From Morinoia aosen (Eukaryota > Arthropoda > Malacostraca > Amphipoda > Talitridae), in the NCBI GenBank assembly GCA_030386875.1, contig CM059560.1, positions 41,706,757-41,770,756 of the forward strand: DNA of 64,000 nt. The letters run 5' to 3'. The position numbers were made by a program, and so were the translations under genes. A model generated the notes under the pieces. It was not told where the DNA came from. It was given only the letters and a program-made list of their open reading frames with translations, and did not search any database. Position 1 is the stretch's first letter. The number at the start of each line of letters is the position of its first letter. Positions 14,396-26,590 of this stretch are shown here, one piece after another.

Positions 14396-14440
14396 ACACA
14401 CTCACACACACACACACACTCACACACACACACACAATGT
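14396..14440. repeat. Interrupted CA microsatellite
   Basis: A CA repeat of about 40 bp with two CT interruptions, directly at the right edge of the CA-rich 42-bp array. Confidence 0.85.
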
Positions 14441-14737
14441 CTAGCGCGCCACAAGCACCATAACGCGGGAGGCGAATTTCACGCGCGCCCTGCATTTCCG
14501 CCGAGCCGCGCGGCAGCGCACGCACGCAGTAATCCATCGCGCCTCATTCAAACGCTTTTTACGCTTGATCGATGAAGCGAACGTCAATCGTTTACCCAAT
14601 GATACAACCCTGCGGAAAGTGTTGATCGTTTCCGGGGATAATTAAAACGACAGTGTTGGAACAACAAACTTAATGGCTAATACGGTCCCGCTTTAATGTG
14701 GGGGACACGCTTTGGTGCCGCCGCCGCCCGTTTGACC
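14441..14737. other. GC-rich spacer between two minisatellites
   Basis: About 300 bp of non-repetitive sequence, much more GC- and CpG-rich than its surroundings (for example GCCGAGCCGCGCGGCAGCGC). It separates the 42-bp and 38-bp arrays. No coding frame or RNA structure is recognised. Confidence 0.5.
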
Positions 14738-16045
14738 AGCCCGTTATTGGGGCCCGGCCTGGCTGGTTGGAGTGGGGTGAGTGGGGCCCGGCCTGGCTGG
14801 TTGGAGTGGGGTGTGTGTGGGGCCCGTTACTGGGTCCCGAACTGGCTGGTTAGTGTGGGGTGTATGGGGTCCGGCCTATATAGCTTGTTGGAGTGGGGTG
14901 TGTGGGGTCCGGCCTATATAGCTGGTTAGAGTGGGGTGTGTGGGGTCCGGCCTATATAGCTGGTTAGAGTGGGGTGTATGGGGTCCGGCCTATATAGCTG
15001 GTTAGAGTGGGGTGTGTGGGGTCCGGCCAATATAGCTGGTTGGAGTGGAGTGTGTGGGGCCCGGCATAGCTGGTTAGTGTTGGGTGTGTGGGGTCCGGCC
15101 AATATAGCTGGTTGGAGTGGGGGTGTGTGTGGGGTCCGGCCAATATAGAGCTGGTTGGAGTGGGGTGTGTGGGGTCCGGCCAATATAGCTGGTTGGAGGG
15201 GGATGTGTGGGGCCCGGCATAGCTGGTTAGTGTGGGGTGTGTGGGGTCCGGCCAATATAGCTGGTTTGAGTGGAGTGTGTTGGGTCTGGCCTATATAGCT
15301 GGTTGGAGTGGGGTGTTTGAGGTCCAGCCTATATAGCTGGTTGGAGTGGGGTGTTTGGGGTCCGGCCTATATAGCTGGTTGGAGTGGGGTGTGTGGGGTC
15401 CGGCCTATATAGCTGGTTGGAGTGGGGTGTGTGGGGTTCGGCCTATATAGCTGGTTGGAGTGGGGTGTGTGGGGTCCGGCCTATATAGCTGGTTAGAGTG
15501 GGGTGTATGGGGTCCGGCCTATATAGCTGGTTGGAGTGGGGTGTGTGGGGTCCGGCCTATATAGCTGGTTAGAGTGGGGTGTGTGGGGTCCGGCCTATAT
15601 AGCTGGTTGGAGTGGGGTGTGTGGGGTCCGGCCTATATAGCTGGTTGGAGTGGGGTGTGTGGGGTCCGGCCTATATAGCTGGTTAGAGTGGGGTGTGTGG
15701 GGTCCGGCCTATATAGCTGGGAGGAGTGGGGTGTATGGGGCCCGGCCTATATAGCTGGTTGGAGTGGGGTGTGTGGGGTCCGGCCTATATATCTGGTTGG
15801 AGTGGGGTGTGTGGGGTCCGGCCTATATAGCTGGTTGGAGTGGGGTGTGTGGGGTCCGGCCTATATAGCTGGTTGGAGTGGGGTGTGTGGGGTCCGGCCT
15901 ATATAGCTGGTTGGAGTGGGGTGTGTGGGGTCCGGCCTATATAGCTGGTTAGAGTGGGGTGTGTGGGGTCCGGCCTATATAGCTGGGAGGAGTGGGGTGT
16001 ATGGGGCCCGGCCTAGCTGGTTCGAGTGGGGTGTGTGGGGCCTGT
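14738..16045. repeat. 38-bp G-rich minisatellite with TATATAG
   Basis: About 34 units of 38 bp composed of GGTCCGGCCTATATAGCTGG followed by TTGGAGTGGGGTGTGTGG. The first units (14738-14870) and a few later ones lack TATATA. Units at about 15010-15260 have AATATAG instead. The plus strand has runs of three to four G in every unit, compatible with G-quadruplex formation. The period is not a multiple of three, and the short frames seen in it are repeat by-products. Confidence 0.95.
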
Positions 16046-16326
16046 TATTGAGACCCGCTTTTACTTGTTTTTGAATTGACTAAATTTTTGAAGCTTTTCG
16101 TTCGGCTCAATGAGAGGCAATTATTCAAAAATCTGGTTGTATAGCCATTCCTTTCATGCAATTTATATCGATTTTGAAATAAGTGAAAACTTGACACGTC
16201 GTTAAGAAAGACGGAATTCACTCCTGAATTTTAACTGCATCAAATAAATAAATACTTTCATACGTGTCATTACGATGCTCCTGCGAAGTTATCCGGTAGA
16301 AACAATAAATCATTCTCGAGGCATTG
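16046..16326. other. Unique AT-rich spacer
   Basis: Non-repetitive sequence between the 38-bp array and the first copy of the dispersed 370-bp family. Nothing further recognised. Confidence 0.5.
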
Positions 16327-16710
16327 GGATACAACTATTAAGTCTATGGGAAACCTCTCGTGGGGGTAAAAATATTGTATCTATGAGAATTAACACTCCC
16401 AAGGAGAAACAGTGTGAGGGCCCGAGCTGAAAGTTAGGTAAGCCTTCTTTTTGTTTATATTGAATTTTTTCTTATGTTAAAGCCCACCTTTTTTCGGTTC
16501 ACTGCTGTCCTGTTAGTCAACCCCTGCTACTTTCTTTTTCAACTTTTAGCTTGTTTCATTAAATTTTTCTCAATTTATTGTTACTATGCTTCTTCTGCAT
16601 AGATTCCGCGTTCCCTTATCTCCACACTGAATGGTGCTTTCCTCCTTCCTCTCTTCGGAACGCCTTTTTTTAGCAGTTACGGAAGCTTAAACTAACATTT
16701 TATCTAATCT
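16327..16710 (+). repeat. Dispersed 370-bp family, copy A
   Basis: The 5' end matches other copies (GGATACAACTATT). The core has CCCGAGCTGAAAGTTAGGTA, a pyrimidine-rich middle (GGTTCACTGCTGTCC) and a 3' part with TTCCTCTCTTCGGAACGCC and CTTAAACTAAC. GTAAG at 16438-16442 is a canonical splice-donor-like word. This copy has an extra insertion of about 36 bp near its 5' end. Like copy C it lacks the segment carrying the acceptor-like CAGGAGAT, so A and C form a deletion subfamily. No protein is encoded. Confidence 0.8.
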
Positions 16711-17123
16711 CGTGTCATTGAGAAATAATTCTGCTTCAAGCGCTCCTTTTTTGCGTTGAAAACTTTGGCTAAAGAGCTTTAAAGTTCTGATTAATCATAC
16801 ATAGTACGCACAAAATTTCGATTAAATTCCATGCATTGTATTTAAATGCTGCTGAAATTATATTTTAATACGTTTTTCAGCATCATCCTAGAAAAAATTC
16901 AGGGAATATTTTCTCGAACTGACGTCATGAAGCTCTCATGTAAGCCTTTAACGTGAACTTTTTTTTACCCATATTAGCGTCACAACAACCGCCGTCATTA
17001 GTCTGGTACTGGCATAAGGTTGTCACCGACGTCTGGATGAGGGAGAGTCCGGCACTCGTTAGTGAACTTCTTAGAGCACATTGAGGATCAAATTGAGCAA
17101 ATGATACAATATATCATACATAT
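16711..17123. other. Unique AT-rich spacer
   Basis: Low-complexity AT-rich sequence with no recognised feature. Confidence 0.4.
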
Positions 17124-17142
17124 AAAAAAAAAAAAAAAAAAA
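17124..17142. repeat. Poly-A tract
   Basis: Nineteen consecutive A residues. It lies about 70 bp from the 3' side of the minus-strand SINE but reads as T on that strand, so it is not the SINE's own A-tail. Confidence 0.9.
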
Positions 17143-17214
17143 GGTTAACATCGGCATCTTTGGGATGCTTTATTTCCAATCAAGCCTGATACATATGATC
17201 TTAGCATTGGTTTT

Positions 17215-17430
17215 TCAAATGTCTTATAACTAAGCCTATATATAGGACACCATGACGGTTCCCCCGTAAAGCCGGTACCCATTTCCGACACCTGGGTTGA
17301 GTGGGGTATTGTGCTTGAGCTTTCCCTTATACCCAACGGGGAAAATCTTCGCGCCAGCGCTGGGAACGAACCCGCGACTTCCAGCATACAAGTCCGATCC
17401 CTTAACCGCTGTGCCACGGAGAGCACTTCA
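17215..17430 (-). mobile_element. tRNA-derived SINE
   Basis: On the minus strand, a Pol III A box (TGGCACAGCGG, at 17406-17416) is followed about 34 bp later by a B box (GGTTCGTTCCC, at 17362-17372). The segment between resembles a tRNA anticodon arm. The acceptor stem cannot be paired, so it is not a functional tRNA. Downstream on the same strand is a tRNA-unrelated body (GTGTCGGAAATGGGTACCGG). This fits a tRNA-derived SINE, which is transcribed by RNA polymerase III and mobilised by a LINE. A diagnostic 3' tail and target duplications are not obvious, so the 3' boundary is approximate. Confidence 0.75.
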
Positions 17431-17556
17431 AAATAGGGTGTGTATTTAAAGGAGGACTGAATAGTCCTCAAAAAAGATATATACAACATATTAAGCATTC
17501 TATATGCAGTATATACTTAAAGGACTAAATAGTCCTCTTGAACGTTAAAGGGTTAA
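17431..17556 (-). mobile_element. TTAA MITE, family 2, partial
   Basis: Read on the minus strand, the end at 17556 is TTAACCCTTTAACGTTCAAG followed by the palindromic word GGACTATTTAGTCC. The element at 59287-59515 has the same order: TTAACCCTTTAACGCCCAAG, then GGACTGTACGGTCC. A second GGACTATTCAGTCC lies at about 17455-17470. The other terminus is missing; the SINE sits where it would be expected. Inferred truncated piggyBac-like MITE. Confidence 0.65.
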
Positions 17557-18772
17557 GCAAGCACTTTTAGTCGTAATCGAGACTACTTGGAACCCTTGGT
17601 AAGGCCCTGGCATATCTGATCTTTTTGTCATAATGAAGGAACCGTTCAGCTACATGCAATATCGCTGTATTTTGATCTGTTAAATATCATGTACCCAATT
17701 TAGTCTATAACTTGAATTACAATCGTTTGTTCTCCTAGTTCTTAACCCCATCCCAGAAACAAGTCGTCTCCGAGTAGAAACATCACAAAACTCGTCTGAT
17801 TTGAACATGGGATCCATGCTGCATTGTTCCCTCACAACACTTACAACATAGGTATTATTACCGCGGAGGAGACTTTTCCGCCCTTATCTGCCTGGAAATT
17901 AAGCTCGAACACTCAACAACTGAAACATTCCGCCCAGACACACGGGATGGAACGCTAGTCTCGGCATATCGAGCATCGATTGAGAGCTGCACAACGCGGC
18001 TATTGCTCTACGTACGGCGGAACAGCCTGATTATTGACCGCTAATTTCAGCTCTCTATAATTAACACTAAATCGATCTCTGCAGCTTCCTTTATTTACGA
18101 CTCGTTACTATGTGAAGGATCCGTTGTAGCTGCTTCACCGGCTGTCTGTAATGCTTGAAACCATTGTATAAATTTTCGTACTGAAAGTAGTAGTGAGGCT
18201 TCTGATCTTTTTGTCGAACCGTGTTTTGAACTCTTTAGAGTTGTATGAAACTGCTACTCGTTACTCAAATTCACATTCTTCTTTTTTGCATTCTCCTCAA
18301 AAGCTTTTCGAGGAAGAGCAACGCTTGAATTTTTTCCAAAATGCTCCTTTAAAACAACATAGTAAATATGTCTGTTTATTTTTTACAAAATGAAAAGAAA
18401 AATTTGCTCTATTCAATTTTTCAACTTATGGAGAAGGTCATGCCCACAGAAATTTGACGAGAGATATGTTGTTTGAGCCACAATAACCAGAGCGAGAAAT
18501 ACGTACGAGGCTCGAGTCTGATATTTGTGTATCTCTTGCCCCCAATGCTCGCTGTTTCACGAGGATTTTTCGAGCAAACCTCTTTTGCCTTGCATGGAAC
18601 CGGTGCCGTTCTGATAAGGCTCTTTCCTCGTGGTATTTAGGAGACAAAAAAATAAAGTGACTTTCTTCCCTCGTTCCTAGAGTTCATTTTTGCTAAGCAT
18701 GGGATAGTAGGCACCCTTAAACCCCCTTTACGACCCTCGTAGATTAGTGACACTCCTTAAAAATGTCGAGAT
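17557..18772. other. Unique sequence, nothing recognised
   Basis: AT-rich with a slightly GC-richer stretch around 17860-18010. Open frames of up to about 70 codons on both strands lack recognisable domains. Confidence 0.4.
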
Positions 18773-18827
18773 GTGCCTCAAATTGACTCCCTAAAAAATA
18801 CGCCGGTGTTCAGTAGGGCTCTTCTCC

Positions 18828-18855
18828 CTGCATGCCGCCAGCTCGCGGCATGCAG
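18828..18855. other. Perfect 11-bp hairpin
   Basis: CTGCATGCCGC and GCGGCATGCAG form a perfect 11-bp stem around a 6-nt loop (CAGCTC). It lies just upstream of a tandem duplication in a GC-rich patch. Role unknown. Confidence 0.8.
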
Positions 18856-18923
18856 GCGTGCATGCTGCGCTCGCCTCACAGCGTTCGTTTTGTGCGGCGA
18901 GAGCTGCGTTGGCTCGACTAGCT

Positions 18924-19117
18924 TTGCTTTGCAGTGTCTGGAGTTGCCTTTCTCCAGTTTGGATACATTGGATTTGTGCGCTCTTGATTCTAAAGTTGAA
19001 CGTTTACGTGTAGCGATTGCTTTGCTTGCAGTGTCTGGAGTTGTCTTTCTCCAGTTTGGATATATTGGATTTGTGCCCTCTAGCTTCTAGAGTTGAACGT
19101 TTACGTGTAGCGATTCT
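18924..19117. repeat. 97-bp tandem duplication
   Basis: Two adjacent copies with a 97-bp period. GCAGTGTCTGGAGTTG occurs at 18931 and 19028, and GTTGAACGTTTACGTGTAGC closes each copy. Differences are few (for example gcctttctcc versus gtctttctcc), suggesting a fairly recent event. Confidence 0.9.
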
Positions 19118-19406
19118 CTTCCACGGAGATTGCGAGTTGTAGTAACGTCTGGGATTACTGCAGCCTTGCTTCTACATTTGGGTCTTGTGGTTTAGGTTAA
19201 TTCGAAATTTTCTGTCATTATCTCAGCAATAAAATGCCTTCAAAGCTTAAACCCTTTTTAAGCATTAAAATTTTTGTTTTACAAAGAAAATAACAAGCTC
19301 ATTATGTGAACAATGTCATGGCGTACAAAACTCAACCGATATACCGTAGTGAGGATCAAAACCGCACATTCTTTAAACTGACACACTTGGAAATAATCTT
19401 TTTATT
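19118..19406. other. Unique AT-rich spacer
   Basis: No feature recognised between the 97-bp duplication and copy B of the dispersed family. Confidence 0.4.
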
Positions 19407-19755
19407 CCATTACTCTACCGATGGAAATAAGCTCTCCCAGAGGGAAAATGGTGAGGTCCCGAGCTGAAAGTTCGGTAGGTTTTTTTGCTGAAATAAAATG
19501 TTTTTGTTTTGTTAAAAACCATCTTTTTTCGATTCACTAGTGTACTGTTTTTCAGCCCCTCTGATTTTTTTCTTCGAATTTTATCGTGTTTCCTAACCTT
19601 CTTTCTCAGCTAACTGTTTCAATTCGCAGGAGATTCAGTGCGGGAATACACCTTGGAGCATAGGTTCCGCGTGTTCTTAACTCCACACTAAACGGTGCCT
19701 TCATCCTTCCTCTCTTTGAACATTTTTGTTGTAAGAGAAGCTGGAACGCACTTCA
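19407..19755 (+). repeat. Dispersed 370-bp family, copy B
   Basis: Carries GGTCCCGAGCTGAAAGTTCG, the pyrimidine-rich core and the 3' block TTCCTCTCTTTGAACA. A donor-like GTAGG begins at 19475 and an acceptor-like CAG ends at 19629 before GAGATT, giving an intron-like core of 155 nt. No open frame is shared with other copies. Confidence 0.82.
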
Positions 19756-21619
<1,864 letters not shown>

Positions 21620-22049
21620 GCTCCCTTACTACCTCAGAGCGTGTTTTAAAAAAATGCAAGAAACGGAGTCGGATTCGACTCCGTTGGGTCGGACTCAACT
21701 CCAACGGCCGTAATCGACTCCCGACAGGTTTTCCTCGACTCTGATGAGTCGGACTCGACTCAGAAGTGTTTGAATCGACTTAGAAGAGTCTTTTTCGATT
21801 CAACAGAGTATTTTCCGACTCAGATAAGTATTTTTCGACTCAAAGAAGACTTTTCCGACTCAGTAGGTCCAGACTCGACTCAGAGGAGTCGGACACTCGA
21901 CTCAGAAGAGTCGGACGAGACTCAGATAATTCAGATTTGACTCAGGAAGGGTGAATCTTAACCTCCTTCTAACTGCCATTTTGTGGCTCCCTTACTACCT
22001 CAGTGTGTGTTTTAAAAAAATGCAAGTAACGGAGTCGGACTCGACTCGG
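21620..22049. repeat. Degenerate 20-bp satellite with 366-bp duplication
   Basis: Diverged units of the neighbouring GACTC/GAGTC satellite fill about 21665-21950. The leader CTCCCTTACTACCTCAG plus GTTTTAAAAAAATGCAAG occurs at 21620-21665 and again at 21986-22031, offset 366 bp, each time followed by ACGGAGTCGGA. The array-plus-leader block was therefore duplicated before one side was homogenised. Confidence 0.8.
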
Positions 22050-23935
22050 ATGCGAGTCAGACTCGACTCGGACGGGTCAGACTCGACTCGGACGGGTCAG
22101 ACTCGACTCGGACGGGTCAGACTCGACTCGGACGGGTCAGACTCGACTCGGACGAGTCAGACTCGACTCGGACGGGTCAGACTCGACTCGGACGGGTCAG
22201 ACTCGACTCGGACGAGTCAGACTCGACTCGGACGAGTCAGACTCGACTCGGACGGGTCAGACTCGGCTCGGACGGGTCAGACTCGGCTCGGACGGGTCAG
22301 ACTCGACTCGGACGGGTCAGACTCGACTCGGACGGGTCAGACTCGACTCGGACGGGTCAGACTCGACTCGGACGGGTCAGACTCGACTCGGACGGGTCAG
22401 ACTCGACTCGGACGGGTCAGACTCGACTCGGACGGGTCAGACTCGACTCGGACGGGTCAGACTCGACTCGGACGGGTCAGACTCGACTCGGACGGGTCAG
22501 ACTCGACTCGGACGGGTCAGACTCGACTCGGACGGGTCAGACTCGACTCGGACGGGTCAGACTCGACTCGGACGGGTCAGACTCGACTCGGACGGGTCAG
22601 ACTCGACTCGGACGGGTCAGACTCGACTCGGACGGGTCAGACTCGACTCGGACGGGTCAGACTCGACTCGGACGGGTCAGACTCGACTCGGACGGGTCGG
22701 ACTCGACTCGGACGGGTCGGACTCGACTCGGACGGGTCGGACTCGACTCGGACGGGTCGGACTCGACTCGGACGGGTCGGACTCGACTCGGACGGGTCGG
22801 ACTCGACTCGGACGGGTCGGACTCGACTCGGACGGGTCGGACTCGACTCGGACGGGTCGGACTCGACTCGGACGGGTCGGACTCGACTCGGACGGGTCGG
22901 ACTCGACTCGGACGGGTCGGACTCGACTCGGACGGGTCGGACTCGACTCGGACGAGTCGGACTCGACTCGGACGAGTCGGACTCGACTCGGACGAGTCGG
23001 ACTCGACTCGGACGAGTCGGACTCGACTCGGACGAGTCGGACTCGACTCGGACGAGTCGGACTCGACTCGGACGAGTCGGACTCGACTCAGACGAGTCGG
23101 ACTCGACTCAGACGAGTCTGACTCGACTCAGACGAGTCGGACTCGACTCAGACGACTCGGACTCGACTCAGACGACTCGGACTCGACTCAGACGACTCGG
23201 ACTCCGAGTCGGACCCGACTCAGACGAGTCGGACCCGACTCAGACGAGTCGGACCCGACTCAGACGAGTCGGACCCGACTCAGACGAGTCGGACTCGACT
23301 CAGACGAGTCGGACTCGACTCAGACGAGTCGGACTCGACTCAGACGAGTCGGACTCGACTCAGACGAGTCGGACTCGACTCAGACGAGTCGGACTCGACT
23401 CAGACGAGTCGGACTCGACTCAGACGAGTCGGACTCGACTCAGACGAGTCGGACTCGACTCAGACGAGTCGGACTCGACTCAGACGAGTCGGACTCGACT
23501 CAGACGAGTCGGACTCGACTCAGACGAGTCGGACTCGACTCAGACGAGTCGGACTTGACTCAGACGAGTCGGACTCGACTCAGACGAGTCGGACTCGACT
23601 CAGACAAGTCGGACTCGACTCAGACGAGTCGGACTCGACTCAGACGAGTCGGACTCGACTCAGACGAGTCGGACTCGACTCAGACAAGTCGGACTCGACT
23701 CAGACGAGTCGGACTCGACTCAGACGAGTCGGACTCGACTCAGACGAGTCGGACTCGACTCAGACAAGTCGGACTCGACTCAGACAAGTCGGACTCGACT
23801 CAGACGAGTCGGACTCGACTCAGACGAGTCGGACTCGACTCAGACGAGTCGGACTCGACTCAGACGAGTCGGACTCGACTCAGACGAGTCGGACTCGACT
23901 CAGACGAGTCGGACTCGACTCAGACGAGTCGGATA
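22050..23935. repeat. 20-bp GACTC/GAGTC satellite
   Basis: About 95 units of 20 bp. Variants are strictly zoned: ACTCGACTCGGACGGGTCAG to about 22690; ...GGGTCGG to 22950; ...GAGTCGG to 23080; then ACTCGACTCAGACGAGTCGG. A register break at about 23205-23220 (ACTCCGAGTCGGACCCGACT) is followed by four GGACCCGACT units and then uniform repeats. In the last two zones each unit is self-complementary (CGACTC...GAGTCG), so single strands can fold into serial hairpins. The unit lacks stops in all three plus frames, which explains the 535- and 131-codon Ser/Asp/Arg-rich frames; these are not treated as genes. Confidence 0.96.
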
Positions 23936-23937
23936 AA

Positions 23938-24265
23938 ACCCTTACACTAAACTGAAGAAGAATACATCAAATTCCATACTAAAAACACAAAACCCCACTC
24001 TAAACTGAAGAAGAATACATCAAATTTCATACTAAAAAGATATACTCCACACTAAACTGAATAAAAATTAACTAAATTCCATACTGAAAATAAATACCCC
24101 ACACAAAACTGAAGAAAAATGAAGTAAATGCCATGTTTAAAATAAATTTCACATACTAAAATGAAGGGAAATACACTGAATTTCATACTGATTAGATATA
24201 TCCCACACTAAACTGAAAAAAATGAACTAAATTCCATGCTTAAAAGAAATATACCACATTTTACA
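23938..24265. repeat. Degenerate 54-bp tandem repeat
   Basis: Six diverged units of about 54 bp, each with ACTAAACTGAAGAAAAAT-like and AATTCCATACTAAAA-like words. It sits directly between the 20-bp satellite and the 313-bp satellite, so three unrelated arrays are contiguous. Confidence 0.8.
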
Positions 24266-24435
24266 GAGTGGGAGCGTGGTGACGAACAGGTAAGAAGTGA
24301 ACGTAAAATTTACGAGTGCCAAAAATCAAAGCCTGACCTAAGTCACAAGTAAAAATTCTCTGCGTTATATCTTTTGTATTGAATATACTGTAAAATTTAT
24401 GCATGTTTGTGCTATTTTAATTCCTAGGCCTAATT
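24266..24435. other. Short unique spacer
   Basis: AT-rich sequence between two arrays; no feature recognised. Confidence 0.4.
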
Positions 24436-26450
24436 AAATTTTTGGCAAATTTTCAGAACACAAAAATAAATTTTCAAATTTTTTTTGCTTGAACAATGTT
24501 AACAAAAACAAAATAAACAACTTTTCATCTATGCAATTTCCATCACAAATGAGTATTTAATATGGTAGAGCTGTAACTAACTTGAATTCAACTCAACAGG
24601 TAAATTTTCAGAAGAAAACCCGAGATTTGGAAATTTTTCTTGCTTGCACAATGTGAATTGCAACAAAATAAACAACTTTTCTTCTATGCACTTTCACTTG
24701 CAAGTAAATATTTACCGAGTTAGAGCTGGAAATAACTTGAATCTAACTCAACAGGTAAATTTTCAGAACACCCGAAGATATATTCATATTTTTGTAGCTT
24801 GCATGTTGTTAATTACAACAAAATAAACAACTTTTCTTCCATGCACTTTCCATCACAAATGAGTATATAACAAGTTAGAGCTGTAACTAACTTGAATTTA
24901 ACTTGCCGGGTAAATTTTCAGAAGAACACCCAAAGAGATTTGGAAATTTTTCTTGCTTGCACAATGTCAATTGCAACAAAATAAACAACTTTTCTTCTAT
25001 GCTTTTTCACTTGCAAGTGAATATTTACCGAGTTAGAGCTGGAAATAACTTGAATCTAACTCAACAGGTAAATTTTCAGAACACCCGAAGGGATATTCAA
25101 ATTTTTGTAGCTTGCATGTTGTTAATTACAACAAAATAAACAACTATTCTTCCATGCACTTTCCATCACAAATGAGTATATAACAAGTTAGAGCTGTAAC
25201 TAACTTGAATTTAACTTGCCGGGTAAATTTTCGGAAGAACACCTAATGAGATTTGGAAATTTTTCTTGCTTGCACAATGTGAATTGCAACAAAATAAACA
25301 ACTTTTCTTCTATGCACTTTCACTTGCAAGTAAATATTTACCGAGTTAGAGCTGGAAATAACTTGAATCTAACTCAACAGGTAAATTTTCAGAACACCCG
25401 AAGATATATTCATATTTTTGTAGCTTGCATGTTGTTAATTACAACAAAATAAACAACTATTCTTCCATGCACTTTCCATCACAAATGAGTATATAACAAG
25501 TTAGAGCTGTAACTAACTTGAATTTAACTTGCCGGGTAAATTTTCAGAAGAACACCCAATGAGATTTGGAAATTTTTCTTGCTTGCAAAATGTTAATTGC
25601 AACAAAATAAACAACTTTTCTTCTATGCACTTTCACTTGCAAGTGAATATTTACCGAGTTAGAGCTGGAAATAACTTGAATCTAACTCAACAGGTAAATT
25701 TTCAGAACACCCGAAGGGATATTCAAATTTTTGTGGCTTGCATGTTGTTAATTACAACAAAATGAACAACTTTTCTTCTATGCACTTTCCATCACAAATG
25801 AGTATATAACTAGTTAGAGCTGTAACTAACTTGAATTTAACTTGCCGGGTAAATTTTTGGCAGAACACCCAATGAGATTTGGAAATTTTTCTTGCTTGCA
25901 CAATGTTGATTGCAACAAAATAAACAACTTTTCTTCTATGCACTTTCACTTGCAAGTGAATATTTACCGAGTTAGAGCTGGAAATAACTTGAATCTAACT
26001 CAACAGGTAAATTTTCAGAACACCCAAAGGGATATTCAAATTTTTGTAGCTTGCATGTTGTTAATTACAACGAAATAAACAACTTTTCTTCGATGCACTT
26101 TCCATCACAAATGAGTATATAACAAGTTAGAGCTGTAACTTACTTGAATTTAACTTGCCGGGTAAATTTTCAGAATAACACTAATGAGATTTGGAAATTT
26201 TTCTTGCTTGCACAATGTTAATTGCAACAAAATGAACAACTTTTCTTCTATGCACTTTCACTTGCAAGTGAATATTTACCGAGTTAGAGCTGGAAATATC
26301 TTGAATCTAACTCAACAGGTAAATTTTCAGAACACCCAAACAGAGATTCAAATTTTTGTTGCTTGCATAAGGTTAATTACAACAAATTATACCACTTTTC
26401 TTATATGCACTTTCCGTCACATATGAGTATATAACAAGGTTCATCTAGAT
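24436..26450. repeat. 313-bp dimeric satellite
   Basis: About six and a half copies of a 313-bp unit. Each unit is a dimer of related monomers of about 156 and 157 bp. Monomer a has CTTTCACTTGCAAGTAAATA and GAGCTGGAAATAACTTGAAT. Monomer b has CTTTCCATCACAAATGAGTA and GAGCTGTAACTAACTTGAAT. Both share CAACAAAATAAACAACTTTT and GGTAAATTTTCAG. Dimers are much more alike than monomers, the classic higher-order satellite pattern. The recurring 78-codon frames are repeat by-products. Confidence 0.95.
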
Positions 26451-26590
26451 GATGTCCCAGTTTAGAAAACTTGCTAGGTTCATTTAAATAAAAACCCACA
26501 TATTAGCAAATTTGTCCTCATGTAATGAAAAACCTGCTAAAAACTTTCACTGCCAAGAAAATAACTAGCTAGAGCTGTTTTATTATCCTA
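26451..26590. repeat. Decayed edge monomer of the 313-bp satellite
   Basis: Retains ACTTTCACTGCCAAGAAAAT and GCTAGAGCTGTTTTA, alignable with the satellite monomers but heavily diverged, as expected at an array edge. Confidence 0.55.

Noticed and set aside
17350-17420. Functional tRNA gene on the minus strand
   Set aside because: A and B boxes are good, but the acceptor stem does not pair and a SINE body follows.
21951-23950. 535- and 131-codon Ser/Asp/Arg-rich frames as an SD-repeat protein
   Set aside because: The 20-bp unit has no stop in any plus frame and its length is not a multiple of three, so the frame cycles through all three readings. No start context or unique domain exists.
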